DNA of 64,000 bases, taken from contig CAZZBP010000001.1 in assembly GCA_964652755.1 (NCBI GenBank), positions 66,770-130,769 on the forward strand. Direction: 5' to 3'. The notes beneath the pieces are model-generated. The model was given only the letters and a program-made list of their open reading frames with translations. It was not told the origin of the DNA and did not search any database. The position numbers were made by a program, and so were the translations under genes. Shown here one piece after another: positions 1 through 7,930 of the stretch. Positions within the stretch are counted from its first letter, which is position 1. Each line of letters starts with the position of its first letter. This stretch comes from UBA11795 sp964652755. Lineage in GTDB: Bacteria; Chloroflexota; Dehalococcoidia; Lucifugimonadales; UBA826.

Positions 1-478
1 CTGCGATTAATATAGGGAGATGGTGCTGATCACTTCCGGTGAATTTTGTGGTTGCGCTAAAGATTTCCCCTTCATAATCGACGGAACCTTTGGCGGTGAG
101 GGCCCGGACTATTTCTAAGTACTCTTGCATGTGAAGAGCAGGTCTGTGGAATTTCATACCAAATCGATTTTCAACGACAGGTTTGTGTGAGACCCCCATA
201 CCTAAATTAAACCGACCGCGAGTTGCTGACGAAGTAGTTATTGCCTGCTGTGCCATGGCAATAGGATGCCTTAGAAACGTGGGGGTTACAGCTGTTCCCA
301 TTTGTATTTTAGTGGTAATTTTCCCGGCCAAGCTAAATATGGTCATTATGTCCGCGTCCATAATGTGAGCGGCCCAAAAACTATCGAATCCATCCTGTTC
401 CGCTTCTAACACCTGTTGAACTTGGCCCGACACGGTGCCCGCTGACCCAATAGAACCTATGAATAAACCTATTTTCAC
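1..478 (-). CDS. LLM-class (luciferase-like) F420/flavin-dependent oxidoreductase, 3' end outside window
   Basis: The first 159 residues of a luciferase-like TIM-barrel oxidoreductase are present; the C-terminal part runs off the left edge. The GTG start at 478 is preceded by AGGAAG at six bases. The N-terminus reads KIGLFIGSIG, followed by a strand with EQDGFDSFWAAH, the HPIAMAQQ helix and the RFNLGMGVSH segment, which are typical of the actinobacterial-type F420-dependent members of the LLM family. These soluble enzymes move hydride between F420H2 or FMNH2 and an organic substrate; the substrate cannot be read from sequence. It lies 32 bases downstream of acpS on the same strand, so the two may be cotranscribed. 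Family assignment is firm; F420 rather than FMN is inference. Confidence 0.8.
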   Translation of the reverse strand, partial: MKIGLFIGSIGSAGTVSGQVQQVLEAEQDGFDSFWAAHIMDADIMTIFSLAGKITTKIQMGTAVTPTFLRHPIAMAQQAITTSSATRGRFNLGMGVSHKPVVENRFGMKFHRPALHMQEYLEIVRALTAKGSVDYEGEIFSATTKFTGSDQHHLPILIA

Positions 479-509
479 AGTAGACTTCCTGTATATCTTA
501 TTCTGGACT

Positions 510-914
510 TCATTTCTTGATGCGAGTTAGTCTTGGTAGAAGGTTTCCTTTCTCGCTTTCTCCGATAACAGACGCTACTGCAAAATTCTTAGAATGAGAG
601 AGAGACAATGCAAGGTGATCGAGACCTATCTGCTCTGCTCGGAGACGTGCCCTTCCGTGAAGTTCTATGTACGGTGCCTGTCCTCTTTGACGTCTGATTT
701 CTATGTCCTTCCAGCCGACACCTCTGATTCCTGTACCAAGGGCCTTCATAACTGCTTCTTTAGCGGCGAACCGACTAGCCAATTGAGGGTGTCTACCTCG
801 GCAATACTGCCGCTCCTCCTTTGTGTAGATACGCTCCAAAAAACGGGGACCGTAAGTTATCGCAACCCTTCCGATTCTTTCAATCTCGATTATATCCACA
901 CCGGTTATTAGCAT
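510..914 (-). CDS. acpS: Holo-[acyl-carrier-protein] synthase
   Basis: Transfers 4'-phosphopantetheine from CoA to the serine of acyl carrier protein, activating cytosolic fatty-acid synthesis. The 134-residue product has the two AcpS signatures: GVDIIEIERI at the N-terminus (Mg-binding Asp) and RFAAKEAVMKALGTG in the middle (Glu/Lys of the active site). The ATG at 914 is chosen over one at 935 because GGAGAG lies eight bases before it and the protein then begins right at the conserved LITGVDI strand. Length matches the family (about 120-135). It is followed on the same strand by the LLM oxidoreductase. Confidence 0.93.
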   Translation of the reverse strand: MLITGVDIIEIERIGRVAITYGPRFLERIYTKEERQYCRGRHPQLASRFAAKEAVMKALGTGIRGVGWKDIEIRRQRGQAPYIELHGRARLRAEQIGLDHLALSLSHSKNFAVASVIGESEKGNLLPRLTRIKK

Positions 915-995
915 TGGTAGTACTCTCCAATTCAATCTCGATTATACCTGTCGTATAAAGTGGGATGGCAGTAAGCCTTTGATATATTTACTGGG

Positions 996-1023
996 TATAA
1001 TGACAGTTCCGACGGTATACCGT
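996..1023 (+). promoter_or_regulatory. folD promoter -10 with perfect 12-bp palindrome just downstream
   Basis: A consensus TATAAT lies at 996-1001; no good -35 hexamer is visible at the usual distance. The perfect palindrome ACGGTATACCGT at 1012-1023 would fall at about +5 to +16, a classic repressor position. The only gene downstream is folD. The regulator is unknown. Confidence 0.45.
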
Positions 1024-1080
1024 TCAGCGTAATTATGTCAGAGGAAGTCGCAAACATACTTTTACTGGAGGATTTGAGGG

Positions 1081-1968
1081 ATGTCATACCAGCTCATTGA
1101 TGGCAAGAATTTATCCACGCAAATTCTTAATGAAATAGCTGTAAATGTTGGAGAATTAAAAAAACGATCCGAAATTACACCTGGTCTTTCAGTAGTTCTG
1201 GTTGGTGACGATCCAGCTTCAGATATATATGTTCGGAGCAAAGAACGAGCTGCATTGAAGGCAGGTATGGTTGTGAAGTTAATACGAATGCCGGGGCAGT
1301 CTTCTGAAGATAAGGTCATTGAGATAGTCCGATCTTTAAACAATGATATCAATTATCATGGAATTCTCGTGCAGTTACCCTTGCCTGATCATGTCGATCA
1401 GAATCGTGTAATAACTAGCATAAATCCCCTTAAAGACGTCGACGGTCTGCATCCGTTCAACGCTGGGCTTTTAGCTGCGGGAGAACCTAGATTCATCCCT
1501 GCAACTCCAGGTGGGATAAGGGAAATACTCTTACGCACAAACAACGATCCTTCCGGCAAACATGTGGTTGTAATCGGTAGAAGCAACATTGTTGGGAGAC
1601 CTGTTTCAAACCTTCTCTCTCTTAAAGGGAGAGGAGGGGATGCAACCGTTACAATTTGCCACAGCCGCACTAGAGATTTGACGGATATATGCCGTTCAGC
1701 CGACGTTATCATAGCAGCGATAGGCATACCTAATTTCGTAAAAGGAGATATGGTGTCCGAGGGAGTTGTTGCAATTGATGTCGGGATCAATAGAGTGAAT
1801 GCTCCTGAAAAAAAGAAAGGCTATATGCTGGTTGGGGATATAGAGTTTGAGTCCGTCTCTAGAAAGGCCGCCGCGATTACACCGGTTCCGGGTGGTGTCG
1901 GCCCAATGACTATAGCTATGTTGCTCTCAAATACCTTGTACGCAGTCGACATAGCTCGCCAAGGGTAA
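1081..1968 (+). CDS. folD: Bifunctional methylenetetrahydrofolate dehydrogenase / methenyltetrahydrofolate cyclohydrolase
   Basis: Interconverts 5,10-methylene-, methenyl- and 10-formyl-tetrahydrofolate in the cytosol using NADP, supplying one-carbon units for purines and formyl-Met. The 295-residue length is normal. The catalytic pair is in place: Tyr50 and Lys54 in YVRSK, followed by QLPLPDH, DVDGLHPFN, the Rossmann segment GRSNIVGRPVSNLL and the C-terminal PVPGGVGPMT. The usual PCTP motif reads PATPGG here, so the cysteine is replaced by alanine. The ATG at 1081 has a GGAGG site at about ten bases. The gene is monocistronic, with its own -10 and a palindrome upstream. Confidence 0.96.
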   Translation: MSYQLIDGKNLSTQILNEIAVNVGELKKRSEITPGLSVVLVGDDPASDIYVRSKERAALKAGMVVKLIRMPGQSSEDKVIEIVRSLNNDINYHGILVQLPLPDHVDQNRVITSINPLKDVDGLHPFNAGLLAAGEPRFIPATPGGIREILLRTNNDPSGKHVVVIGRSNIVGRPVSNLLSLKGRGGDATVTICHSRTRDLTDICRSADVIIAAIGIPNFVKGDMVSEGVVAIDVGINRVNAPEKKKGYMLVGDIEFESVSRKAAAITPVPGGVGPMTIAMLLSNTLYAVDIARQG

Positions 1969-2019
1969 ACAACAATCGGGAAAATAAGTCATGATGATTA
2001 AGTATATTCCCAACACAGG

Positions 2020-2037
2020 AGCTCGCTGAGCTATAAT
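2020..2037 (+). promoter_or_regulatory. Probable dnaJ promoter -10 with adjoining inverted repeat
   Basis: TATAAT lies at 2032-2037, about 50 bases before dnaJ. It is directly preceded by the inverted repeat AGCTC-gct-GAGCT (2020-2032). No -35 match and no CIRCE element are visible. Confidence 0.35.
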
Positions 2038-2088
2038 TCGTAGTGTTTTCTGAACTAGGTAACTTTCAATTTATTCAGACTTAGAGCC

Positions 2089-3222
2089 ATGACCACACAA
2101 AAAAGAGACTATTACGAAGTACTTGGTGTGCCCAAGAATGTAGACGAGAATGATCTGAAGAAGGCTTTTAGGCGCCTTGCTTTTAAGTATCATCCCGATC
2201 GTAATAAAGACAGCGCTGCTGAAGAAAAATTTAAAGAGATTAACGAAGCGTACCAGGTCCTTTCTGATCAGGAGAAACGTGCGCGCTATGACCAGTTCGG
2301 ACATGCTGGTGTTAATGGCACATCGGGATCAGGATTTGGTGGATTTGGAGATGCGAGCGGATTCGGCGATATTTTTGACTCCTTCTTTGGAGGCAGTGGA
2401 TTTGGGAGATCGGGTAACCGTAGAAATGCAGCCGCGAAAGGATCTGATCTCCAATACACTATGGATATAGTATTCGAGGAGGCTGTATTCGGAACCGAGA
2501 AAGAATTTGATATTAATCGTGTTGAATCCTGCGGTAAATGCAGAGGTTCGAGAAGCGAGCCGGGCACTGATGTTGAAACTTGTCCAAACTGCAATGGAAC
2601 AGGTCAGGTGAAACGGGCTCAACAAAGTGTTTTCGGGCAATTTGTTCAAGTTGCAGACTGTAATTCCTGTAGAGGTCAGGGAAAAACCATTAAGAATCCT
2701 TGCACCAATTGTCGTGGACAGGGCAGAGAGCGAAAAGATAGAAAGATGGCTGTCACCATTCCGCCGGGGATAGAAGAAGATACTCAGATCCGATTAACGG
2801 GTGAGGGTGAACACGGCATAAATGGTGGTCCTCCTGGTGACTTGTATGTGGCGTTCCGTATAGAAGACCATGCATATTTTGTTCGGGATGGTATAAATAT
2901 CAGATGTCGTTTGCCGATCAACATAACTCAGGCGGCGCTGGGAGCTACTCTTTCTGTTCCAACTTTGGGTGGAAACGAGGATATAGATATACCTGCAGGC
3001 ACCCAAAGTGGACAGATATTCAGGCTCAGAGGAAAGGGAGTCGCACAATTGAGAGGCAGCAGGCGTGGTGACCAGCTTGTAACAATAGACGTTAGGATAC
3101 CTGGCAAACTCTCGTCAGAGCAGAAAGACCTTTTAGAGCAACTAAGTCAGGTTCTGCCGGATGTGGAACAAGAAGAAGGGGAAGGCATTTTCAGTAAATT
3201 CAAAAATGCTTTCGGCGCGTAG
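2089..3222 (+). CDS. dnaJ: Chaperone protein DnaJ
   Basis: Hsp40 co-chaperone that stimulates DnaK ATPase and delivers unfolded clients in the cytosol. The 377 residues show the full type I architecture: an N-terminal J domain with HPD at 35-37, a Gly/Phe-rich linker (about 75-115), four zinc-binding CxxC repeats (CGKC, CPNC, CNSC, CTNC) and the C-terminal substrate-binding and dimerisation domains. dnaK and grpE are not adjacent. Instead dnaJ leads a plus-strand run dnaJ-prmA-rsmE with gaps of 14 and 30 bases, so it is probably cotranscribed with two translation-machinery methyltransferases. Confidence 0.96.
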   Translation: MTTQKRDYYEVLGVPKNVDENDLKKAFRRLAFKYHPDRNKDSAAEEKFKEINEAYQVLSDQEKRARYDQFGHAGVNGTSGSGFGGFGDASGFGDIFDSFFGGSGFGRSGNRRNAAAKGSDLQYTMDIVFEEAVFGTEKEFDINRVESCGKCRGSRSEPGTDVETCPNCNGTGQVKRAQQSVFGQFVQVADCNSCRGQGKTIKNPCTNCRGQGRERKDRKMAVTIPPGIEEDTQIRLTGEGEHGINGGPPGDLYVAFRIEDHAYFVRDGINIRCRLPINITQAALGATLSVPTLGGNEDIDIPAGTQSGQIFRLRGKGVAQLRGSRRGDQLVTIDVRIPGKLSSEQKDLLEQLSQVLPDVEQEEGEGIFSKFKNAFGA

Positions 3223-3236
3223 AGATTTCTTTCAAA

Positions 3237-4139
3237 ATGAAATGGCTGGAACTTAGTGTGGAGGCTCCCCCGGAATTCGTGGAACCCCTTTCCCATATCT
3301 TCTATCGGTATGGTCATGGTGGAGTTTCCGTTGAATCTCCAGCTGGATTTAACCCTGATGAAGGAGAGTTTCCGCCTGTTTCTCCAACCCTTACGATTCG
3401 TACATATATTCCGATGGATGGGGCTGCTCGCGAGCGCAAAGGGAATATAGAGGTGGGCGTCAAACTGGTGAGTCATTTGCACCCGTTAAAGCCCCTTGTT
3501 GAACGAGAGATAGAAGAGGAAGATTGGGAGGCCAGCTGGAAGGAATTCTTTCATCCTTTGAGAATCGGTAAAAGAATAGTTGTTTGCCCTACCTGGCGTA
3601 AATTTAGTTCTGGAATCGATGATGTACTGGTAAAATTAGATCCTGGAATGGCATTTGGAACCGGGCATCATCCCACTACTAGAATGTGTCTAGAATTGAT
3701 CGAAAGTATAGTTGAGGGTGGAGAAAGTGTGATAGATGTTGGTTGCGGTTCGGGATTACTTACAATCACCGCCATTAAAATGGGAGCCAGGCATGCACTG
3801 GCTCTTGAAATTGATCCTAAAGCTGCAAAGATTGCCACTGAGAACTGTGAGGTAAATGGTGTTTCGAAAGAAATCACCATCCATACAGGCACTTTACCCT
3901 ATTCAGATACGATTATAGGTCAATTTGATATTGCTCTTGCGAACATATCGTCGAAGGTCATAACCGACTTATCCAATCCGTTGACTCGAGCTGTTCGTAG
4001 CGGTGGAAAACTCATTATGTCTGGAATACTTAAAGATGGTTTGCAAGATGTGCAGAACGCTTTGTTCCTTAACAATGTCACGTTCAATCAAGTACTCACC
4101 GATGGAGACTGGACCGCTGTGTTGGCGACAAAGTCCTGA
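3237..4139 (+). CDS. prmA: Ribosomal protein L11 methyltransferase
   Basis: SAM-dependent enzyme that trimethylates lysines and the N-terminus of ribosomal protein L11. The 300-residue protein has an N-terminal substrate-recognition domain (MKWLELSVEAP onward) and a Rossmann methyltransferase domain with DPGMAFGTGHHPTT, the SAM loop VIDVGCGSGLL and LANISS, the PrmA counterpart of the catalytic motif (often NI). It starts 14 bases after dnaJ and ends with a double TGATGA stop. Confidence 0.93.
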   Translation: MKWLELSVEAPPEFVEPLSHIFYRYGHGGVSVESPAGFNPDEGEFPPVSPTLTIRTYIPMDGAARERKGNIEVGVKLVSHLHPLKPLVEREIEEEDWEASWKEFFHPLRIGKRIVVCPTWRKFSSGIDDVLVKLDPGMAFGTGHHPTTRMCLELIESIVEGGESVIDVGCGSGLLTITAIKMGARHALALEIDPKAAKIATENCEVNGVSKEITIHTGTLPYSDTIIGQFDIALANISSKVITDLSNPLTRAVRSGGKLIMSGILKDGLQDVQNALFLNNVTFNQVLTDGDWTAVLATKS

Positions 4140-4169
4140 TGAAGACGTTCAGGGAAAGGGTTTGATTAC

Positions 4170-4916
4170 TTGCACCGATTCTTCGTTTCTTCAGAATCCT
4201 TGACTAGAGATAAGGTCCATCTTCCCCCTAATGTTTCTGAACAGTTGTCAAGAGTACTCAGGGCTAAAAATGGAGATGAAGTGATTCTCCTTGATAATAG
4301 TGGTCTCGAAAGATTTGTCCGACTAGACTCTGTTGAAAAGCATTCATGTGTTGGAACCGTTGTAAAAACTGCTGAGGGACAAGGTGAGCCTACAGTCTCA
4401 GTTTCCCTTTATCAGGCGTTGATCAAATCTGACAGATTTGAGTACGCACTGCAAAAGGGTGTAGAAGTCGGAGTATCTCGCTTTATTCCATTTATATCCG
4501 AGCGCACTGAAGTTGAGTCACCAAGTAACTCAAGATTGACTCGATGGCGCCGTATTATCAGGGAGGCGGCGGAGCAATCGGGTAGAAGTATCCTTCCCGA
4601 GTTAGAGATTTCCGGTTCCCTCAATTTTTTTTTGAAATCAGTTTCTAGTGCAGCGATCATTCCCTGGGAGCAGAAAAATGTTACCGGAATACGTCAAGTT
4701 TTGTCTGAGCTTTATAAAAATGAAGAGCCTCGATGTAGTGAAGTGTCAGTTTTTATCGGGCCTGTAGGAGGGTTTACACACGACGAAATCCATCTGGCCG
4801 AGCAATCGGGAGTGATTCCAGTTTCCCTTGGGTCTAGGATTCTCAGAGCAGAAACAGCGGGGGTTGCAGCTGCATTGGCTATATTTTATGAGGCCGGGGA
4901 AATGGGTCTACCTTAA
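4170..4916 (+). CDS. rsmE: 16S rRNA (uracil(1498)-N3)-methyltransferase
   Basis: SPOUT-fold methyltransferase that makes m3U1498 in 16S rRNA. The protein begins HRFFVSSES, has a PUA-like N-terminal domain, and then a knotted C-terminal domain with SDRFEYALQKGVEVGV, FIGPVGGFTHDE and LGSRILRAETA, the SAM-binding knot signature. It uses a TTG start at 4170 with a purine-rich AGGGAAAGGG ribosome site ten bases before. The length of 248 residues is normal. It is the third gene of the dnaJ-prmA-rsmE run. Confidence 0.93.
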   Translation: MHRFFVSSESLTRDKVHLPPNVSEQLSRVLRAKNGDEVILLDNSGLERFVRLDSVEKHSCVGTVVKTAEGQGEPTVSVSLYQALIKSDRFEYALQKGVEVGVSRFIPFISERTEVESPSNSRLTRWRRIIREAAEQSGRSILPELEISGSLNFFLKSVSSAAIIPWEQKNVTGIRQVLSELYKNEEPRCSEVSVFIGPVGGFTHDEIHLAEQSGVIPVSLGSRILRAETAGVAAALAIFYEAGEMGLP

Positions 4917-5047
4917 TTCCGTGATTGTTCCCAGTTTCCCAACAGGCATCTCTTGGATGCCCCCAAGACATGGAATACAAACTAATTTGATTTCTCTGAC
5001 AGAGTTCGCAGTGTTATTACAAGTTGCGAATTTGAAAAGGATTGTAT

Positions 5048-5929
5048 CTATGCATACCATTCCTTCATCTCTTGCTCTAAGCCGTACAAATTAGGGTAAG
5101 AGTGTTCGACTTCTTCAATAGAATGTGAAACCTCACTCGCGGTTGGGATCAGTTCTTCTACCGCCATATTAAATGTATAAACCGATCGCCTACGTGTTGA
5201 AAGGGTTATGTTTAAACGGGCGACTTCATACCTGCGATGTTTGAGCACTTGTAAGTAAACAGACTCGTAGATTTTTGGGTCGTAGTTCTCATCACTACCC
5301 TTAGGAGGGGTTGGAATATTAAGAGCCGTTGCTGCCCGTATGAGTTCTCTCCAGAGCGTTTTCAATACTTCTGGGGCAGCATCATTGAGTTCTCGGATAT
5401 CACGCGGATTCCTGATACTTGTTTGCCGCGCCGTTTCCATGATATTTCTTATTTTTCGAGACGGGATAGGCAATACGAAACGTGTCGATTCTTCGAGGAG
5501 AATACTCTCAGCGGCATCATCCCGTGGCAAAACCAATTCGAGAAGACGATTGCCAATAAGGGGAGCCTCTCCAATCAGTAAGCTTTTTTCTCCAAGATGC
5601 TCTTGATGCCATTGTGCTACGGCCTGCCTTACCCAGAGTCCCGCGGCCCTTCGGATAACGCTATGAGTAATCCCATCTACGTCTGGGAAAAGAGATGCGA
5701 TTCGATCCGTCATGAAGGCATTGCGAAGAATATCCCATTGGAGAAGATAGATATGATGGCCTGAGAAATGAGCTAGATGCGCTAGCTGGTTAATCAGCAG
5801 GCTTTTACCGACTCCTGGAAGGCCTGTGAGGAATACAATCCGCTGATTATCTACCAGACGGTTAAGCATCATATACACCTGAGAAGCGGGGGGAATTATG
5901 ATATTGGGTACAGAGGATCGGTTCATCAT
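5048..5929 (-). CDS. P-loop NTPase of unknown function
   Basis: I do not recognise this 293-residue protein beyond its N-terminal nucleotide-binding fold. A strand (RIVFLT) runs into the Walker A GLPGVGKS at about residues 35-42, then a helix LLINQLAHLAH and a second strand (IYLLQW) followed by D, arranged as in small-molecule or nucleotide kinases. The segment SLLIGEAPLIGNRLLELVLP (about 115-134) may carry the Walker B-like acidic residue. The C-terminal half is basic and helical (STRRRSVYTF) with an acidic tail. It has no membrane segment or signal peptide. It stands alone, with a 346-base gap upstream. A kinase or regulatory ATPase are both possible. Confidence 0.6.
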   Translation of the reverse strand: MMNRSSVPNIIIPPASQVYMMLNRLVDNQRIVFLTGLPGVGKSLLINQLAHLAHFSGHHIYLLQWDILRNAFMTDRIASLFPDVDGITHSVIRRAAGLWVRQAVAQWHQEHLGEKSLLIGEAPLIGNRLLELVLPRDDAAESILLEESTRFVLPIPSRKIRNIMETARQTSIRNPRDIRELNDAAPEVLKTLWRELIRAATALNIPTPPKGSDENYDPKIYESVYLQVLKHRRYEVARLNITLSTRRRSVYTFNMAVEELIPTASEVSHSIEEVEHSYPNLYGLEQEMKEWYA

Positions 5930-6018
5930 TGACGCCTATCTTTATGGCAAATGGGAATCTCACAATACCACGATCGCTGCTCGATTGCCTTGGTACAACC
6001 CTTTTAACTAGGTCTCAA

Positions 6019-6052
6019 CCTGATGCTGATATCGTTCGATTGAAGCATCAGG
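6019..6052. repeat. Inverted repeat in the 5930-6275 gene-free stretch
   Basis: CCTGATGC (6019-6026) is mirrored by GCATCAGG (6045-6052) around an 18-base loop that contains a small TTC/GAA stem. It is not followed by a T run, so it is a weak terminator candidate; an operator for the P-loop gene is equally possible. The rest of 5930-6275 shows no gene, RNA or clear promoter. Confidence 0.3.
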
Positions 6053-6275
6053 AAATCAGACGATGCCGACTTTGTTACAGTAATTGATTTCACTAATCTG
6101 AAAGATAACACTGGGCATTGCGTAGGGGCAGCTTGGATATTCTTCCTGGATTTGCTAAATGTGATTAGGTCAGTAATTCGGTTAGTAGAGTCAATGTCGC
6201 CACATAACTCTGGGTAATTCTACGATCAAAGAGGTGGGAGAAATGACCGGAATGGTAGATTTTTTAGCCCCAAGA

Positions 6276-7277
6276 TTATTTCTCTGACGTGGGTGCGCGA
6301 TCCATAAGGGCTGCAACTGCAGTCTTTGGGCTCATACCGTCAAATAATACTTTATGAACGGACTGTGCGAGAGGCATATGAATTCCCGACCTTTCAGCCA
6401 TCGATATAACTGCCCTGGTCGTTCCGATTCCTTCCGCTATGTTATCCATAGATTTTTCAATATCAGCCAGAGTTTTTCCCTCAGCTAGCATTCTGCCTAC
6501 CCTGTTGTTTCTGCTCAAACTGCTCGAACATGTGGCTATAAGATCTCCCATACCCGCAAGTCCTGAAAAAGTCACTTTATCTGCCCCGAGGGATGATCCT
6601 AACCGTGATATTTCAGCCAGACCGCGTGTTATTAGTGAGGCCTTCGCATTATCTCCGTATCCCAGCCCATCTGAAATACCAACTGCAATTGCAGTTACAT
6701 TTTTTAGGGCTCCTGCTATCTCAACTCCGATTAGATCGGAATTAGTGTAAACACGGAGACGACCGGAGTTGAGAGCTATCTGCGATTTCTTGCAAGATTG
6801 GTCACTTACAGATGCAACTACAGTTGAGGAAGGTTTTCCTTGCACAATCTCACCTGCGAGGTTCGGACCAGACAGGGCACAAATGCGGGTCGCTCCGACC
6901 CCGGCTAATTCCTCTGACAACACTTGGGTCATTCGCTTTCCTGTACCCGTCTCAAGTCCTTTGACAGCGCTTATAACCACGGATCGAGAATTTATACTAC
7001 GAGCGACTTGCCGAGCGTTATCGCGTAGTGTAGAAGAGGGTACCGCAAAAATTACAACATCAGCGTCGGAAAGAGCTCGATCGGGAGACTCAGTGACAGA
7101 AACCCCCTCCGGGAAACTTATACCGGGAACAAATCGACGATTCTCGCCGTCTTCAATAAGTAGATGAGCCTCCTTGCTCGATCTCGCTAGTAGAGTTGAT
7201 CTTCGCCCTTCGCGTGCACTGATTATTGCTAGGGTGGTCCCCCAAGTAGTTGTGCCGATGATTCCAAGTTTAATCAT
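6276..7277 (-). CDS. gpsA: Glycerol-3-phosphate dehydrogenase [NAD(P)+]
   Basis: Reduces dihydroxyacetone phosphate to sn-glycerol 3-phosphate, the backbone of bacterial phospholipids. The 333-residue protein contains the NAD loop GTTTWGTTLA (the usual GxGxWG has Thr at the middle Gly), AVKGLE, LSGPNLAGE with the substrate-site loop, ALKNVTAIAVGISDG with the catalytic lysine, and FSGLAGMGDL. The ATG overlaps the end of plsY by four bases, giving translational coupling. The next enzyme in the pathway, PlsY, is therefore made from the same message. The GTTTWG variant is one I associate with Dehalococcoidia; this is from memory and not checked. Confidence 0.95.
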   Translation of the reverse strand: MIKLGIIGTTTWGTTLAIISAREGRRSTLLARSSKEAHLLIEDGENRRFVPGISFPEGVSVTESPDRALSDADVVIFAVPSSTLRDNARQVARSINSRSVVISAVKGLETGTGKRMTQVLSEELAGVGATRICALSGPNLAGEIVQGKPSSTVVASVSDQSCKKSQIALNSGRLRVYTNSDLIGVEIAGALKNVTAIAVGISDGLGYGDNAKASLITRGLAEISRLGSSLGADKVTFSGLAGMGDLIATCSSSLSRNNRVGRMLAEGKTLADIEKSMDNIAEGIGTTRAVISMAERSGIHMPLAQSVHKVLFDGMSPKTAVAALMDRAPTSEK

Positions 7278-7930
7278 GACGTCTCTTGATTGTGGGAATG
7301 GCTTTCAGTTTTATCGCCCAACTTACTTTCTTCACCTCTGATTAACCTTCCTATATTGTCCCGATGTAGAACGATAGTCACAACTGCTCCCACTGTACCG
7401 AAGATCGCGTAGATTGTTGGACAATAGCCTAGGAATGCCAGGACAGCTATGGCGCCTCCACCCACGCCAGAACCGACTATGGACCCAAGAGAGACATATC
7501 TGGTGACAGCTATGATAGGTCCGGCGGAAATAGTAGCCGCCAGTCCAGCCCAAGGTGAAAGAACAATGAGAGCAGCCCACCCTGATGCTACTCCCTTGCC
7601 GCCTTTAAAACTTGTAAATATGGGATACACATGACCCAAGATTGTCGCTATACCCATGAAAGGGTGGCTCCACTCCGGTGCACCTATAATGTAGATTGCC
7701 AAAGAAAGTGGCATCGCCGCTTTTCCCATATCCAACACCAGAACTAGTAACCCCCACAGAGTGCCACACGTCCTGGCAACGTTGGTAGCTCCTGTACTGC
7801 CGCTTCCATATTCCCTTATGTCTATGCCTTTAATTAGCTTACCGGTGAGCAGTCCGAAAGGGATAGAGCCGACAGCGTAACTGCCAATTACGAAAGTGGT
7901 CGAGACTAGCGTTTCATTCAACCCTTCCAC
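7274..7930 (-). CDS. plsY: Glycerol-3-phosphate acyltransferase (acyl-phosphate type)
   Basis: Integral membrane enzyme that transfers the acyl group of acyl-phosphate to glycerol 3-phosphate, the first step of phospholipid synthesis. The 218 residues contain the three conserved cytoplasmic motifs: GSGSTGATNVARTCG near residue 42, FKGGKGVASG near 110, and HRDNIGRLIRGEE near the C-terminus. These are separated by hydrophobic segments consistent with the usual seven-helix topology. It overlaps der by 13 bases upstream and gpsA by 4 bases downstream, so der-plsY-gpsA form one tightly coupled operon. Confidence 0.95.
   Translation of the reverse strand: MEGLNETLVSTTFVIGSYAVGSIPFGLLTGKLIKGIDIREYGSGSTGATNVARTCGTLWGLLVLVLDMGKAAMPLSLAIYIIGAPEWSHPFMGIATILGHVYPIFTSFKGGKGVASGWAALIVLSPWAGLAATISAGPIIAVTRYVSLGSIVGSGVGGGAIAVLAFLGYCPTIYAIFGTVGAVVTIVLHRDNIGRLIRGEESKLGDKTESHSHNQETS

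Noticed and set aside
594..911. Plus-strand open frame over acpS
   Set aside because: It is antisense to a clear acpS gene and has no protein similarity or ribosome site.
1969..2088. CIRCE (HrcA) element before dnaJ
   Set aside because: No TTAGCACTC-n9-GAGTGCTAA-like repeat; only a short AGCTC/GAGCT repeat.
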